Shown here: piece after piece, positions 16,486-24,982 of the stretch
How positions within the stretch are numbered: position 1 is the stretch's first letter
How the letters are laid out: the number at the start of each line of letters is the position of its first letter
The notes under the pieces: model-generated
What the model saw: the letters and a program-made list of their open reading frames with translations, nothing else
Databases searched by the model: none
What the model was told of the DNA's origin: nothing
DNA from: Paenibacillus sp. J2TS4
GTDB lineage: Bacteria; Bacillota; Bacilli; Paenibacillales; NBRC-103111
Reading direction: 5' to 3'
DNA: 64,000 nucleotides
Assembly (NCBI RefSeq): GCF_018403245.1
Contig: NZ_BOSH01000011.1
Coordinates: 124,001 to 188,000 of the forward strand
Position numbers and translations under genes: made by a program

Positions 16486-18960
16486 TTATTCATGTTTCAA
16501 CGCTTGCTGGATATTAATCCGCGTGGCGAAAGAAGCAGGCAGCCAGGAAGCGATCGTACTTAGCGCCAGCCCGGCTAAAGCGGAAAAAGCCAGACTGTCC
16601 CACGGAATAATAAATTGAAATTCATTCCCCACCGAAACAGAAACGGAATTAAGATAAATAATCATTATTCCCAAAATCATTCCGATTGCAATCCCGGAGA
16701 TCCCCACCAGCAATCCTTCTCCAATCACCATGCGTCTTACTTGCGATCCGGTGAAGCCCGTTGCCCGAATGGTGCCGATTTCCGCAATCCGCTCCATCAT
16801 ATTCATTAATAGTGTATTGCTAATCCCTATACTGGACAAGGCAATAACTAAAATAAGCAAAGCCTTCATTAATTCGTTCATCCCTGACAGAGCCTTCTGA
16901 CTGGAGGCCACCGCTTGATCGACGGTAGAAACCTTGGATAGACGGTCCCCATATTGCTGCCATAGCTGCTCGCGAATGGCTTCCCCGCCGTTGTTGCCCG
17001 CATCTATCATAAGATGATATATATGCGGCCAGTTCATTCCTTCACTAAAGAAAGATTCATGAACAAAGCCTGTATAACCATTATAATGGGAGGTTTCCAC
17101 TACGCCTACTACCTTCCATTGATCCCGGCCGTTGGGCGTATTGACAGTCAAGCTTTCTCCTACCTTGCCGCCCCATTCATCGAAAGCACGTTTTCCGAGC
17201 AAAATAGTTCCGGGCTCTTTAGCCTTCTCTAACTGCTCTTCCAGGTCAGCCTCTGCCTTAAATTTCTGAAACTTCGGGTCAGCTTCGGGATGAAAGCTTA
17301 AAACGTTAAAGTTTCGTTTCTCCCTATCGATATTTTCCCAAGTCACCATTGCTTCCCGATAGGCGCCCACTTGCCGCACCCCTTCCAGCGAAGCTATTCT
17401 GCTGATTTCCTCCGTTGTCCAAGGACGTTCCGAGCGGGCCTGGATATCCCCGCCGTATGTCTGGCGAATTTCCCTCTCCATTTCGTTAGGGATAGTTTGA
17501 AGGGCGGCCCCCATAAAGATGACCACAGATACACTGCTTGCCAGCATAGCCGCTGTATTGCTGTTTCTATTCAAATGCCTGGAAACATTCCCGCAGGCCA
17601 TTGTTCCGGGATAACCCATAAGAAGGCCATATACAGGGAGAAGCCCTTTTTTAATAACGTTAAATAAATAGGGAAAGAGCAGTACCGCTGCCACAAGTAT
17701 AAGTAAATAAGCCGCCATATGATCAATGAATCCGCCGAACAACATAATTAACCCTAGTATCCACCGCAAGTGTCGATGTCCAGAATGAAGATTCCCTTGC
17801 TGATTCCGCATAGCTTGCAGAATCGGAGTTTTCCCTGCGATGTACATTGGGACCAAAGCGGCCACTACCGGAAAACAAATACCGACAAGGATAGATAGCA
17901 TAACAGGTCCTTGCCACTGCAGCGTATAATCGACGGTATCTCTGAAAATGCTCAGCAGCATCTGTTGAAACAGATCCGCAAACCATATCCCGATGGGAAC
18001 CCCAATGAGCGTACCCGTAAAAGAAAGCAGCAGCACCTCTGTCAGAACCAGCCGATAAATGTGCATATTCGTATACCCGAGACTTTTCATAATGGAAAAC
18101 TCTTTGCGCCGTTCCGTCACACTCGCAAAAATCATGTTAAATACAATAAATCCGCTGATAAACAAAGCTAGAATGGCTACCAAATAAAAGATATAAGTCA
18201 GGCCTTCCACATCATTATTCTGTTTATCATCGATCACGACCGGCTGGACAAAAAGGGGAGATCCCCTCAGCTCTTGCTGAAAGGCCGATACTAATTCGTC
18301 CTTATCCGCTTGGGGAACCGCTTGGAAACGGACATAGCTCACTTCATTCTCCAGCCCCGTCCATTCCTGCAGTGTCCGCAGCGGCATCATCACCCGGAAG
18401 TGTCTATCCTTCGCGGCCTCCCAGCTGTCAGGACTCGCCAGCAGCTGATTATAGCTTACGATGGCAGTTACTTCTATCGTCCCCATATCGCGGAAGGTTA
18501 CCGTATCACCCACCTTTTTATTCCACAACCGGGCGGCGTTTTCCGGCAGAATCAGCCCTTCTCTATCTAGGTCTCCATCGATAAGAGGAAGGACCAATAA
18601 CTCGCTTTGCGGGCTGCTCACCCCTGATATACGAACAGAAGTTACAGCAGGGTCTTGCCGGTCCTCGAGTTCCACGAACGTTTGTTTATCCAGAACATAC
18701 AATGCGTCGGCTATCTCCGCACGTTCAGCCAAAGACTTCACTTCGTCACTGGTAAAGGTATGGTCCTGACCTAACACCCATAGATCCGCGTTACCTGTAT
18801 AAATGTTGGCATAATATTCGAACGTATGCTGCGTTGTTCGATCATTGATCAGCATGCTGGTCGTAAAAATGATACCCGAAATGATAGAAATTAGAGTGAA
18901 GAAGAAGCGTTTTTTATTGCGGGTCAGATTACGCCAGGAAACTTGCCACAAATTGCGCAT
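16486..18960 (-). CDS. FtsX/MacB-type ABC transporter permease
   Basis: 824 residues with two repeats of the MacB periplasmic-core plus FtsX arrangement: a first membrane helix (about 15-35), a large extracytoplasmic domain, three to four helices (about 245-370 and 400-440), a second extracytoplasmic domain (about 480-690) and three final helices. Its start overlaps the ATPase gene by 32 nt, so the two are made together. Such systems export peptides or lipids or act in mechanotransmission against antimicrobial peptides; the substrate is unknown. Confidence 0.9.
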   Translation of the reverse strand: MRNLWQVSWRNLTRNKKRFFFTLISIISGIIFTTSMLINDRTTQHTFEYYANIYTGNADLWVLGQDHTFTSDEVKSLAERAEIADALYVLDKQTFVELEDRQDPAVTSVRISGVSSPQSELLVLPLIDGDLDREGLILPENAARLWNKKVGDTVTFRDMGTIEVTAIVSYNQLLASPDSWEAAKDRHFRVMMPLRTLQEWTGLENEVSYVRFQAVPQADKDELVSAFQQELRGSPLFVQPVVIDDKQNNDVEGLTYIFYLVAILALFISGFIVFNMIFASVTERRKEFSIMKSLGYTNMHIYRLVLTEVLLLSFTGTLIGVPIGIWFADLFQQMLLSIFRDTVDYTLQWQGPVMLSILVGICFPVVAALVPMYIAGKTPILQAMRNQQGNLHSGHRHLRWILGLIMLFGGFIDHMAAYLLILVAAVLLFPYLFNVIKKGLLPVYGLLMGYPGTMACGNVSRHLNRNSNTAAMLASSVSVVIFMGAALQTIPNEMEREIRQTYGGDIQARSERPWTTEEISRIASLEGVRQVGAYREAMVTWENIDREKRNFNVLSFHPEADPKFQKFKAEADLEEQLEKAKEPGTILLGKRAFDEWGGKVGESLTVNTPNGRDQWKVVGVVETSHYNGYTGFVHESFFSEGMNWPHIYHLMIDAGNNGGEAIREQLWQQYGDRLSKVSTVDQAVASSQKALSGMNELMKALLILVIALSSIGISNTLLMNMMERIAEIGTIRATGFTGSQVRRMVIGEGLLVGISGIAIGMILGIMIIYLNSVSVSVGNEFQFIIPWDSLAFSALAGLALSTIASWLPASFATRINIQQALKHE

Positions 18961-19648
18961 AGTCGGAATCCTCCCTTTTCACTTCCGCCTCAATCTTGCC
19001 ATCCTTGAACAGAACAATCCGATCCGCATAACCGGCGGCAAAAATATCATGTGTGACCATAATAATCGTTTGTTTTTGTGTTTTATGAAAAGAAGATAGC
19101 AGCTCTAGAATGTCAGCAGCCCGCTCCCGGTCCAAATTCCCGGTCGGTTCATCCGCCAGCAATATTTTGGGGTCATTAGCAAGTGATCTGGCAATGGATA
19201 CCCGCTGCTGCTGGCCCCCGCTCAATAAATTGGGGTAACGTTTGCCCATCTCCCTTAACCCAACCGCATCCAGCAAACTATTCACTTTTTCCTGAATTCC
19301 TCTGCCCTTTTTGCCGTCGGCGTGCAGCGGAAAAGCGACATTCTCCTCTACAGTCATCGTGGGCAGCAATTGATAATTTTGAAAAATAAATCCGACATGC
19401 CGACGCCTAAAGATCGTCCGTTCTTTCTCCGTTTGTTCGCTTATCGCAGTCCCGTCCAAGCGAATGGCCCCTGAGGTAGGAGTATCCAATCCTCCCAATA
19501 GTTGCAGCAGGGTGCTTTTTCCTGAGCCACTTGGACCCATAATCGCCACGAATTCCCCTTCTTCAACAGAAAAATCAACGCCTCGAAGAACGGATATTTC
19601 CTGTGTTCCGATTTGAAAAGTCTTTTTAACACTGATAGCTTGAATCAT
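18929..19648 (-). CDS. ABC transporter ATP-binding protein (MacB/LolD type)
   Basis: 239 residues with GPSGSGKST (Walker A), LSGGQQQR (signature), ILLADEPTGNLD (Walker B and D-loop) and a switch His in VTHD. The LADEPTGNLD signature is typical of ATPases that pair with FtsX/MacB permeases, and the permease gene overlaps its 3' end. First gene of the operon ATPase-permease-padR. Confidence 0.93.
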   Translation of the reverse strand: MIQAISVKKTFQIGTQEISVLRGVDFSVEEGEFVAIMGPSGSGKSTLLQLLGGLDTPTSGAIRLDGTAISEQTEKERTIFRRRHVGFIFQNYQLLPTMTVEENVAFPLHADGKKGRGIQEKVNSLLDAVGLREMGKRYPNLLSGGQQQRVSIARSLANDPKILLADEPTGNLDRERAADILELLSSFHKTQKQTIIMVTHDIFAAGYADRIVLFKDGKIEAEVKREDSDYAQFVASFLA

Positions 19649-19706
19649 ACAAAGCTAACCCCTTTACCTTGTTTTCCTGAAAATTAGGGATAGGGCAAGC
19701 CCCCCC

Positions 19707-19742
19707 TATACTTACCGAGTAACTAGTTACTCAGTAAGTATA
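19707..19742 (-). promoter_or_regulatory. Probable PadR operator: 36-nt dyad with one mismatch
   Basis: A dyad centred between 19724 and 19725 has inner arms GAGTAACT/AGTTACTC and outer arms TATACTTAC/GTAAGTATA; only the pair 19716/19733 is unmatched. A further half-site CTAAGTAAGTA follows at about 19744-19754. It lies 60 nt upstream of the ATPase gene where the promoter of the ATPase-permease-padR operon is expected. Binding by PadR is inferred. Confidence 0.75.
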
Positions 19743-19910
19743 TACTAAGTAAGTATTTGTGTAAATAGGAGACCCGGCAGTCAGATTCTATTTTTTTGCC
19801 GTATAAAACGGCAATAAGTTGGACTGGTTAACTGAAAGCGCATCCATTAAGATGGTAAAAGAAATTGGATAATTTCTTTTTTTACAACCAGAAGGGGGAA
19901 GGAAGCAAAT

Positions 19911-20999
19911 ATGAAGAAAAGGCTTAGCGTTCTAATGATCTTCACCTTAATTACGATGATCCTGGCTGCATGCGGCGGCGGCAATGCTCAACCCGCGCCA
20001 TCCACACCAGAATCGTCACCGGAGGCCAACAATGCTCCGAGCAGCAAGCCGAGCGATAAACCGAAGGGCAAACTAACGGTTTACGTCGGATTCCAGGAGG
20101 ATCATGCGATTGAAGCAATGAAGCAGTTCACGAAGGATACCGGCATCGAGGCGGAAATGATTCGGATGTCCGGCGGCGAAATTCTCGCCAAAATCCGCGC
20201 CGAGAAAGATAACCCGCAAGCCGACATTTGGTATGGTGGACCCGCGGACACCTTTATTGCGGCGATGGAAGACGATCTGTTGGAGCCATACAAATCTCCG
20301 GAAGCGGAGAAAATTGATGCCAGATACAAGGACCCTGACGGCTATTGGACAGGGATTTATGTCGGAGCGCTCGGCTTCGCGTCCAATAAGGATTTTCTAA
20401 AAAAGCATAATTTACAGGCGCCGACCAAATGGGAGGATTTTCTCGATCCGGCCTACAAGGATCAAGTCGTTATGGGGAACCCCAGCTCCTCCAGCACCTC
20501 CTATACAATTATGTATACGATTCTGCAAGTGATGGGCGGCGAGGAGAAAGGTTTCGATTTCCTCAAAAAATTACATTCCCAGGTTTCTCAGTATACGACT
20601 AGCGGAACGGCTACAGGCCGAATGGTTGGTATGGGAGAAGCGGCAGTCAGCGTGCTCTTTGCTCACGATATTGTTAAATATCAGGAAGAAGGCTTCGAAT
20701 CACTTGAGCTGTCTTTCCCCGAGGACGGAACCGGATATGAAACCGGAGCCATCTCGATTATTAAAAACACCAAAAACCCGGAGCTGGCTCAGCAATTCGT
20801 TGATTGGGCCCTCGGCAAAAATGCCCAGGAGGTTGGACAGCGGACCGGCAGCTATCAGAGCTTGACGAATCCCGAAGCGAAGCAGCCGGAAAGAGGCATC
20901 GATTTCAACAGTCTGAACCTGATCGACTATGATCCGGCCGAGGCTGGCAAAGAGCGTCAGCGTCTGATCGATAAATGGAATAGCGAAGTCAATAAATAA
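19911..20999 (+). CDS. AfuA/FbpA-type substrate-binding lipoprotein (copy 1)
   Basis: 362 residues. Signal peptide with lipobox LAAC (Cys21), a Pro/Ser/Glu-rich linker (about 25-52) and a two-lobed binding protein of the ferric/sugar-phosphate cluster (GKLTVYVGFQEDHAIEAMKQF; DIWYGGPADTFI; YTTSGTATGRMVGMGEAAV). A close paralogue lies at 27780-28787 beside the permease and ATPase, whereas this copy stands alone on the other side of a PTS operon. The Tyr pair that binds iron in FbpA is not apparent, so an anionic organic solute such as a sugar phosphate is at least as likely as iron. A short A/T-rich hairpin with a T-run (about 19858-19883) lies just before the ribosome site and could attenuate it. 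Confidence 0.88.
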   Translation: MKKRLSVLMIFTLITMILAACGGGNAQPAPSTPESSPEANNAPSSKPSDKPKGKLTVYVGFQEDHAIEAMKQFTKDTGIEAEMIRMSGGEILAKIRAEKDNPQADIWYGGPADTFIAAMEDDLLEPYKSPEAEKIDARYKDPDGYWTGIYVGALGFASNKDFLKKHNLQAPTKWEDFLDPAYKDQVVMGNPSSSSTSYTIMYTILQVMGGEEKGFDFLKKLHSQVSQYTTSGTATGRMVGMGEAAVSVLFAHDIVKYQEEGFESLELSFPEDGTGYETGAISIIKNTKNPELAQQFVDWALGKNAQEVGQRTGSYQSLTNPEAKQPERGIDFNSLNLIDYDPAEAGKERQRLIDKWNSEVNK

Positions 21000-21014
21000 G
21001 CTTGCTTAATTAAC

Positions 21015-21048
21015 AAAAGCCTGTCAGCAGCGTGTCTGGCAGGCTTTT
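21015..21048. terminator. Bidirectional terminator between the binding protein and PTS genes
   Basis: AAAAGCCTGTCAG (21015-21027) pairs with CTGGCAGGCTTTT (21036-21048) with one G-U pair. A-run on one side and T-run on the other let it serve both the plus-strand binding-protein gene and the convergent PTS operon. Confidence 0.85.
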
Positions 21049-21118
21049 ACATATTGGCGCGCAGCTTCGCAATAACTTATCTCTATCGCAAATGCCACAG
21101 ATATAGCCGTTCAATTAA

Positions 21119-22387
21119 TTAACGGAAGAATACGTCCATAATGTAATGCAGTATAATTCCGATCACAGAAAAATCTCCGTCGGCAAAAGTCGCCCGGACA
21201 TGACCAAGACCCGTTAACAGCGGCAATAAAAAGATCGGCAGCAGCGAAATAAAGAATCCATGGCATAACGAAGCGACGACAAGCCCTCTTCTTCCTCCAA
21301 TCTTATAGGCTATGACCCCCGAAGCGCCGCCTGAGAAAAAATGCGGAATAATTCCCGGAATAATAACCGTATACTGTACATTCAGCATAATGATCATCGC
21401 CAACAGCCCGCCGGTAAAGCTGAGCAAAAATCCCATGACCGCAGCCAAAGGCGAATAGGTAAACAGAACCGGACAGTCGACTGCGGGAATCGATCCCGGT
21501 ACAAGTCGCTGGGCAATTCCTTGAAAGGCAGGAATGATCTCCGAAAGCATCATCCGCACCCCGTGCAATATGATATAGACCCCTCCGGTAAACCATATGG
21601 ATTGAATCACGGATACGATAACAAAATTTCGGCCCGAAAATATATCGCTAATCGACTTGGAGGATGCAAAAAAACTGGCGGACAAAAACAAGACGAATGT
21701 AAAGATGGCAATAACAATCATATTGTCTTGAAAAAAGGGTTGGATTTTCTGCAGCTTCGCTGGCACGGGTCTCTCTTTCCTGGATTTAAACAAGGAAGCC
21801 AAGCACCCCGTCAATACATAACCGACGCTGTTAAAATGACCGAGCGCAAAACTGTTGTCCCCCGTTGTCCTGCGTACGAATGGTTGAGAGATGGCAGGCC
21901 CAAAGGACATGCATAAAGCCAGCACCATGCCACCCAGTGTGTATTGCTGCCAATTCTGCATTGGAAAAACCGCCAATACCGCAGCCAGCAGCGAGGCCAT
22001 AAACAGCATATGATGCCCTGTCAAAAACACAAATTTGAACCTTGTAAATCTCGCAATAGCGAGATGCACCCCCATCCCGATCAACATCATAATAGCAATC
22101 TCTTGACCATAATTGATCTGGGCGAGGGCGGTAATCGTCTCGTTATGTGGAATGATGCCGATAATTTGAAAGCCATTCTGGATAATCGCCGATAGATTGG
22201 ATAACGAGGAGCCGGCGGCCGCTGCACCGATTTGCAGCAGTGTCAGACCGAGCATCGTTTTGATCGTTCCGGAGACGACCTTCTGTACTTTGTTTCGCTG
22301 CAGGAGCAAGCCGATTAAAGCAATCAAACCGAGCAGAATGACCGGTTCGCCGAACAAGCCTTTGTTGATCGTCTGTGATAAATTCAT
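21119..22387 (-). CDS. ulaA: PTS ascorbate-type transporter subunit IIC (UlaA/SgaT)
   Basis: 422 residues, highly hydrophobic with about 10-11 membrane segments. INYGQEIAIMMLIGMGVHLAIARFT, GHHMLFM and HFFSGGASGVIAYKIGGRRG are typical of the UlaA/SgaT family, which imports L-ascorbate or related acids with phosphorylation. Its start overlaps the IIB stop (ATGA, 22384-22387). Last gene of an operon regulator-IIB-IIC. No ascorbate-catabolic genes (ulaDEFG) follow, so the natural substrate is open. Confidence 0.92.
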   Translation of the reverse strand: MNLSQTINKGLFGEPVILLGLIALIGLLLQRNKVQKVVSGTIKTMLGLTLLQIGAAAAGSSLSNLSAIIQNGFQIIGIIPHNETITALAQINYGQEIAIMMLIGMGVHLAIARFTRFKFVFLTGHHMLFMASLLAAVLAVFPMQNWQQYTLGGMVLALCMSFGPAISQPFVRRTTGDNSFALGHFNSVGYVLTGCLASLFKSRKERPVPAKLQKIQPFFQDNMIVIAIFTFVLFLSASFFASSKSISDIFSGRNFVIVSVIQSIWFTGGVYIILHGVRMMLSEIIPAFQGIAQRLVPGSIPAVDCPVLFTYSPLAAVMGFLLSFTGGLLAMIIMLNVQYTVIIPGIIPHFFSGGASGVIAYKIGGRRGLVVASLCHGFFISLLPIFLLPLLTGLGHVRATFADGDFSVIGIILHYIMDVFFR

Positions 22388-22692
22388 GGATTATCCACAC
22401 CATTCCCCATGCCCTGTTGGAACCAGCTGCTGGCGAGCAGCCTCTCTCTTAAATGTTCCTTATCCGTAAGGCTGTCGAGCGCTATCCGCTCGATATCCGG
22501 GGCAATGTCAAGGGCGGCCACAATTTGTCTCGCCCCAATGATCAAGTCCGCATTGTATAAATCTATCGATGAAGAATCGCTTTGCTCCACATGCGCCTTC
22601 AGGCCGATTTCCTGCAGAATGGAGGTTAAATGAAGGCGGATCATCAAGCTCGTTCCCAAGCCGCTCGAACATACGACCAGTATCGTCTTCAT
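22384..22692 (-). CDS. ulaB: PTS ascorbate/galactitol-type subunit IIB
   Basis: 102 residues. MKTILVVCSSGLGTSLMIR carries the phosphocysteine (Cys8) in the P-loop of lactate/ascorbate/galactitol-type IIB domains. It passes phosphate from EIIA to the substrate in IIC. The frame is open further upstream, but ATG 22690-22692 overlaps the regulator stop as ATGA and fits the domain start exactly. Cytoplasmic partner of UlaA. Confidence 0.92.
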   Translation of the reverse strand: MKTILVVCSSGLGTSLMIRLHLTSILQEIGLKAHVEQSDSSSIDLYNADLIIGARQIVAALDIAPDIERIALDSLTDKEHLRERLLASSWFQQGMGNGVDNP

Positions 22693-24779
22693 AGGCCCTC
22701 CCTCTGCCGCAGCTCTTGCCAAACCCGCTGAGCGTCTTCCGTCTGCTTCAGCAGGGTCATAAAGGCGGTGTCGTTAAAAGCATCCAGCAAGGTGGACAGC
22801 GCCTTGACATGCTGATCCTTATCCACCGCGGCCAGCGTGATAATTAACCATACCGGCTGCTGCGCCGGACCGAACAATAGCGGGCGGCGAAACGTCAGCA
22901 GGCTGAAACCGGTTTCCCATACGCCGTCCAGCATGGAAGCATGCGGAAAGGCTATTCCGTCGTGAATGATGAAATGATGCTTTTGCGACCACACCATATC
23001 GACCAATTTCTCTTCATACTGCAATCCGGTCAGCCCGCGTTCGCACAGCAGCCGATTGCCAAGGCGAACGGCCGCTTCCCAATCGGCTTCTTCCAATTGC
23101 AGGCGAATGGATTGTACCGGCATTAAGGCGGTCAAATGCCGCCCCTGCGGAGTACGCGAGCGCCCCTGGAACAGATGCAGCAGTTCCTCAAGCAGCTGAT
23201 TACGGTTCCTTATGTCCGCATGCCGCTCCGTAGTTTGCAGAATCGCGTTAACCAATTGAATCGTTTCCGCCTCTACCCGTCTGGCGGGCGGGGCAATTCC
23301 AAGAAAATTCACCACCCGATCCTGATCCGCCTCCGGCAGCAGAGGCGAAACTTTAAGCCAGGGAACCGCCATCGGATGAGCAATATCGATCGTCGTCAAT
23401 GCGGCATCCGCCTCGAACACCGAAATTTCTTTGGAGCCTTTATAAGAATATTCTCCGACAACCTCCACATGCGGGAACAGGGAATCCATGCGCCGATGTA
23501 AAATGGAGGATGTCCCGAGACCCGAGCTGCAAATGATCGCTATCCGTTTCTTCCGCGCTGCAGAATGCTGGGTCAATCCGCTTCCGATATGCATCATAAT
23601 ATAGCCGATTTCGTCCCGATCAAGCGCAACCTCATGCGGCTCCAACACTTCCGCGACGATCCGCTCGATGATGGCCAGCAAAGTTCCGAACTCCGCTTCT
23701 AGCTGCCCAAGCAGCGGGTTGCTCGTGTTTAGGCCGAACTTGGCCCGATAGATAGCGGGCTTCAAGTGGATGGCGAGCCCCTGCACAATTTGCTCCATCC
23801 TTTGTAATGGATGCCCCAGTTCCTGCTCCACACTAATGACAATCTGCTTGGCCAGTTGGACGTATTGCGAATCTTCGCTGGACGGCTCGTGTTTCTTTTG
23901 TGCACCGAGGACATGCTGGGTAATATATCCGATCTCCTCCTGCGGAATTTGCACGGCGAAGTATCTTTCGATCGAATCGACCATCGTCTCACGCACGACA
24001 TGGAACTCCTTCGTAGCTTGCAATTCGAGCAGCAATTCTCCATCCATCTTGATGGCATGCTCCTTCTTCAAACGCTCCATCGCCATCAGCAGATGGAGAA
24101 TGAGAGCCGAGCAGCCCGCATCGGATAATTCGATCGCCAAGCGGCGCTGAAGCTGTTTTACCGCATCGAACAGGAAGTGCGCATCCTCCGTGCGAAACCA
24201 AAAGTTCCAAGGCTGATTGCCCAGAGGCTCTTCGCCGTCCAGCACGAATTGCAGGATCTTCTCATCGGTAATCTCCGTCCGCAGCAGCTCCAGATAAGCA
24301 TGCCTTTTATGCAGCTCGCTGCCCTTGACTTTTGCCCAACCGCTTTCCCGTTTTAATTCCAGCTTCCGCTCAGCGAGCCATTCCTTCACTTCGGCCACAT
24401 CCAGCAGCAGCGTATTTTTACTAATCTTGAATTCTTCAAGCAAATCTTCCATACGAACCTTGGTCTCGGCCAATAACCGTTTCAGCAGCAGCCGGACCCT
24501 CAGCTTGGAATCAACATACTCGGGCCTTCGCTTAAGCTGCGCGTTAAGACGCTCCCACTGATCGGAATCAATGACTACCTGAAAACCAAGCTTGCGATCA
24601 CGATTCAGGAATACTCCATATTCCTTCAACCATTCTTCCAGCATTAACAGGTCATGACGGACCGTGCGGGCAGAAATCCCATAGGTCTGTACGAACTGGT
24701 CCATGGGAATATAATCCGGTTTCTCCATCAATTGCTGCAGCATGTTTTGTTGGCGACTTGTTAAAATGGTCATGTTCAT
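22689..24779 (-). CDS. BglG-family PTS-controlled regulator with IIB-like and EIIA domains
   Basis: 696 residues in the ManR/MtlR/LicR layout: HTH_11 (LTSRQQNMLQQLM..ISARTVRHDLLMLEEW, 1-60), a second Mga-like HTH (about 85-150; KISKNTLLLDVAEVKEWL), two PRDs (about 185-390), a IIB-like domain (IAIICSSGLGTSS, Cys near 415) and a C-terminal EIIA of the mannitol/fructose type (HDGIAFPHASM, phospho-His near 613). It is a DNA-binding activator whose activity is set by phosphorylation, not an RNA antiterminator. No separate IIA gene is present, so its EIIA domain may also feed the transporter. It overlaps the IIB gene by 4 nt. Confidence 0.92.
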   Translation of the reverse strand: MNMTILTSRQQNMLQQLMEKPDYIPMDQFVQTYGISARTVRHDLLMLEEWLKEYGVFLNRDRKLGFQVVIDSDQWERLNAQLKRRPEYVDSKLRVRLLLKRLLAETKVRMEDLLEEFKISKNTLLLDVAEVKEWLAERKLELKRESGWAKVKGSELHKRHAYLELLRTEITDEKILQFVLDGEEPLGNQPWNFWFRTEDAHFLFDAVKQLQRRLAIELSDAGCSALILHLLMAMERLKKEHAIKMDGELLLELQATKEFHVVRETMVDSIERYFAVQIPQEEIGYITQHVLGAQKKHEPSSEDSQYVQLAKQIVISVEQELGHPLQRMEQIVQGLAIHLKPAIYRAKFGLNTSNPLLGQLEAEFGTLLAIIERIVAEVLEPHEVALDRDEIGYIMMHIGSGLTQHSAARKKRIAIICSSGLGTSSILHRRMDSLFPHVEVVGEYSYKGSKEISVFEADAALTTIDIAHPMAVPWLKVSPLLPEADQDRVVNFLGIAPPARRVEAETIQLVNAILQTTERHADIRNRNQLLEELLHLFQGRSRTPQGRHLTALMPVQSIRLQLEEADWEAAVRLGNRLLCERGLTGLQYEEKLVDMVWSQKHHFIIHDGIAFPHASMLDGVWETGFSLLTFRRPLLFGPAQQPVWLIITLAAVDKDQHVKALSTLLDAFNDTAFMTLLKQTEDAQRVWQELRQREGL

Positions 24780-24982
24780 CCCCTCTTGCCATTAAACCGC
24801 TTACATAATGTTAATCCTTTTAACCTCCCCTGTAAAGGGTGTGGGTACAAAGTCACAGAATGTACGAAATCCTGCCGTCTCAAGTGGCAAAACCTTGGAC
24901 TGTCGCTTTGCAAGCGCACCCATTACGATTAAGTTATGGATGCAAAATAATATACAGACATCTCTTGGAAAGGGGACACGGA
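24780..24982. other. Divergent intergenic region between PTS operon and Afu-type ABC operon
   Basis: Contains the start regions of two diverging operons. GGAAAGGGG before ATG 24983 is a good ribosome site. No convincing promoter pair or operator was recognised, although the layout suggests shared control by the BglG-type regulator. Confidence 0.4.

Noticed and set aside
21341..21916. Plus-strand frame of 191 codons under ulaA
   Set aside because: Antisense to a membrane protein gene; very basic product without domains.
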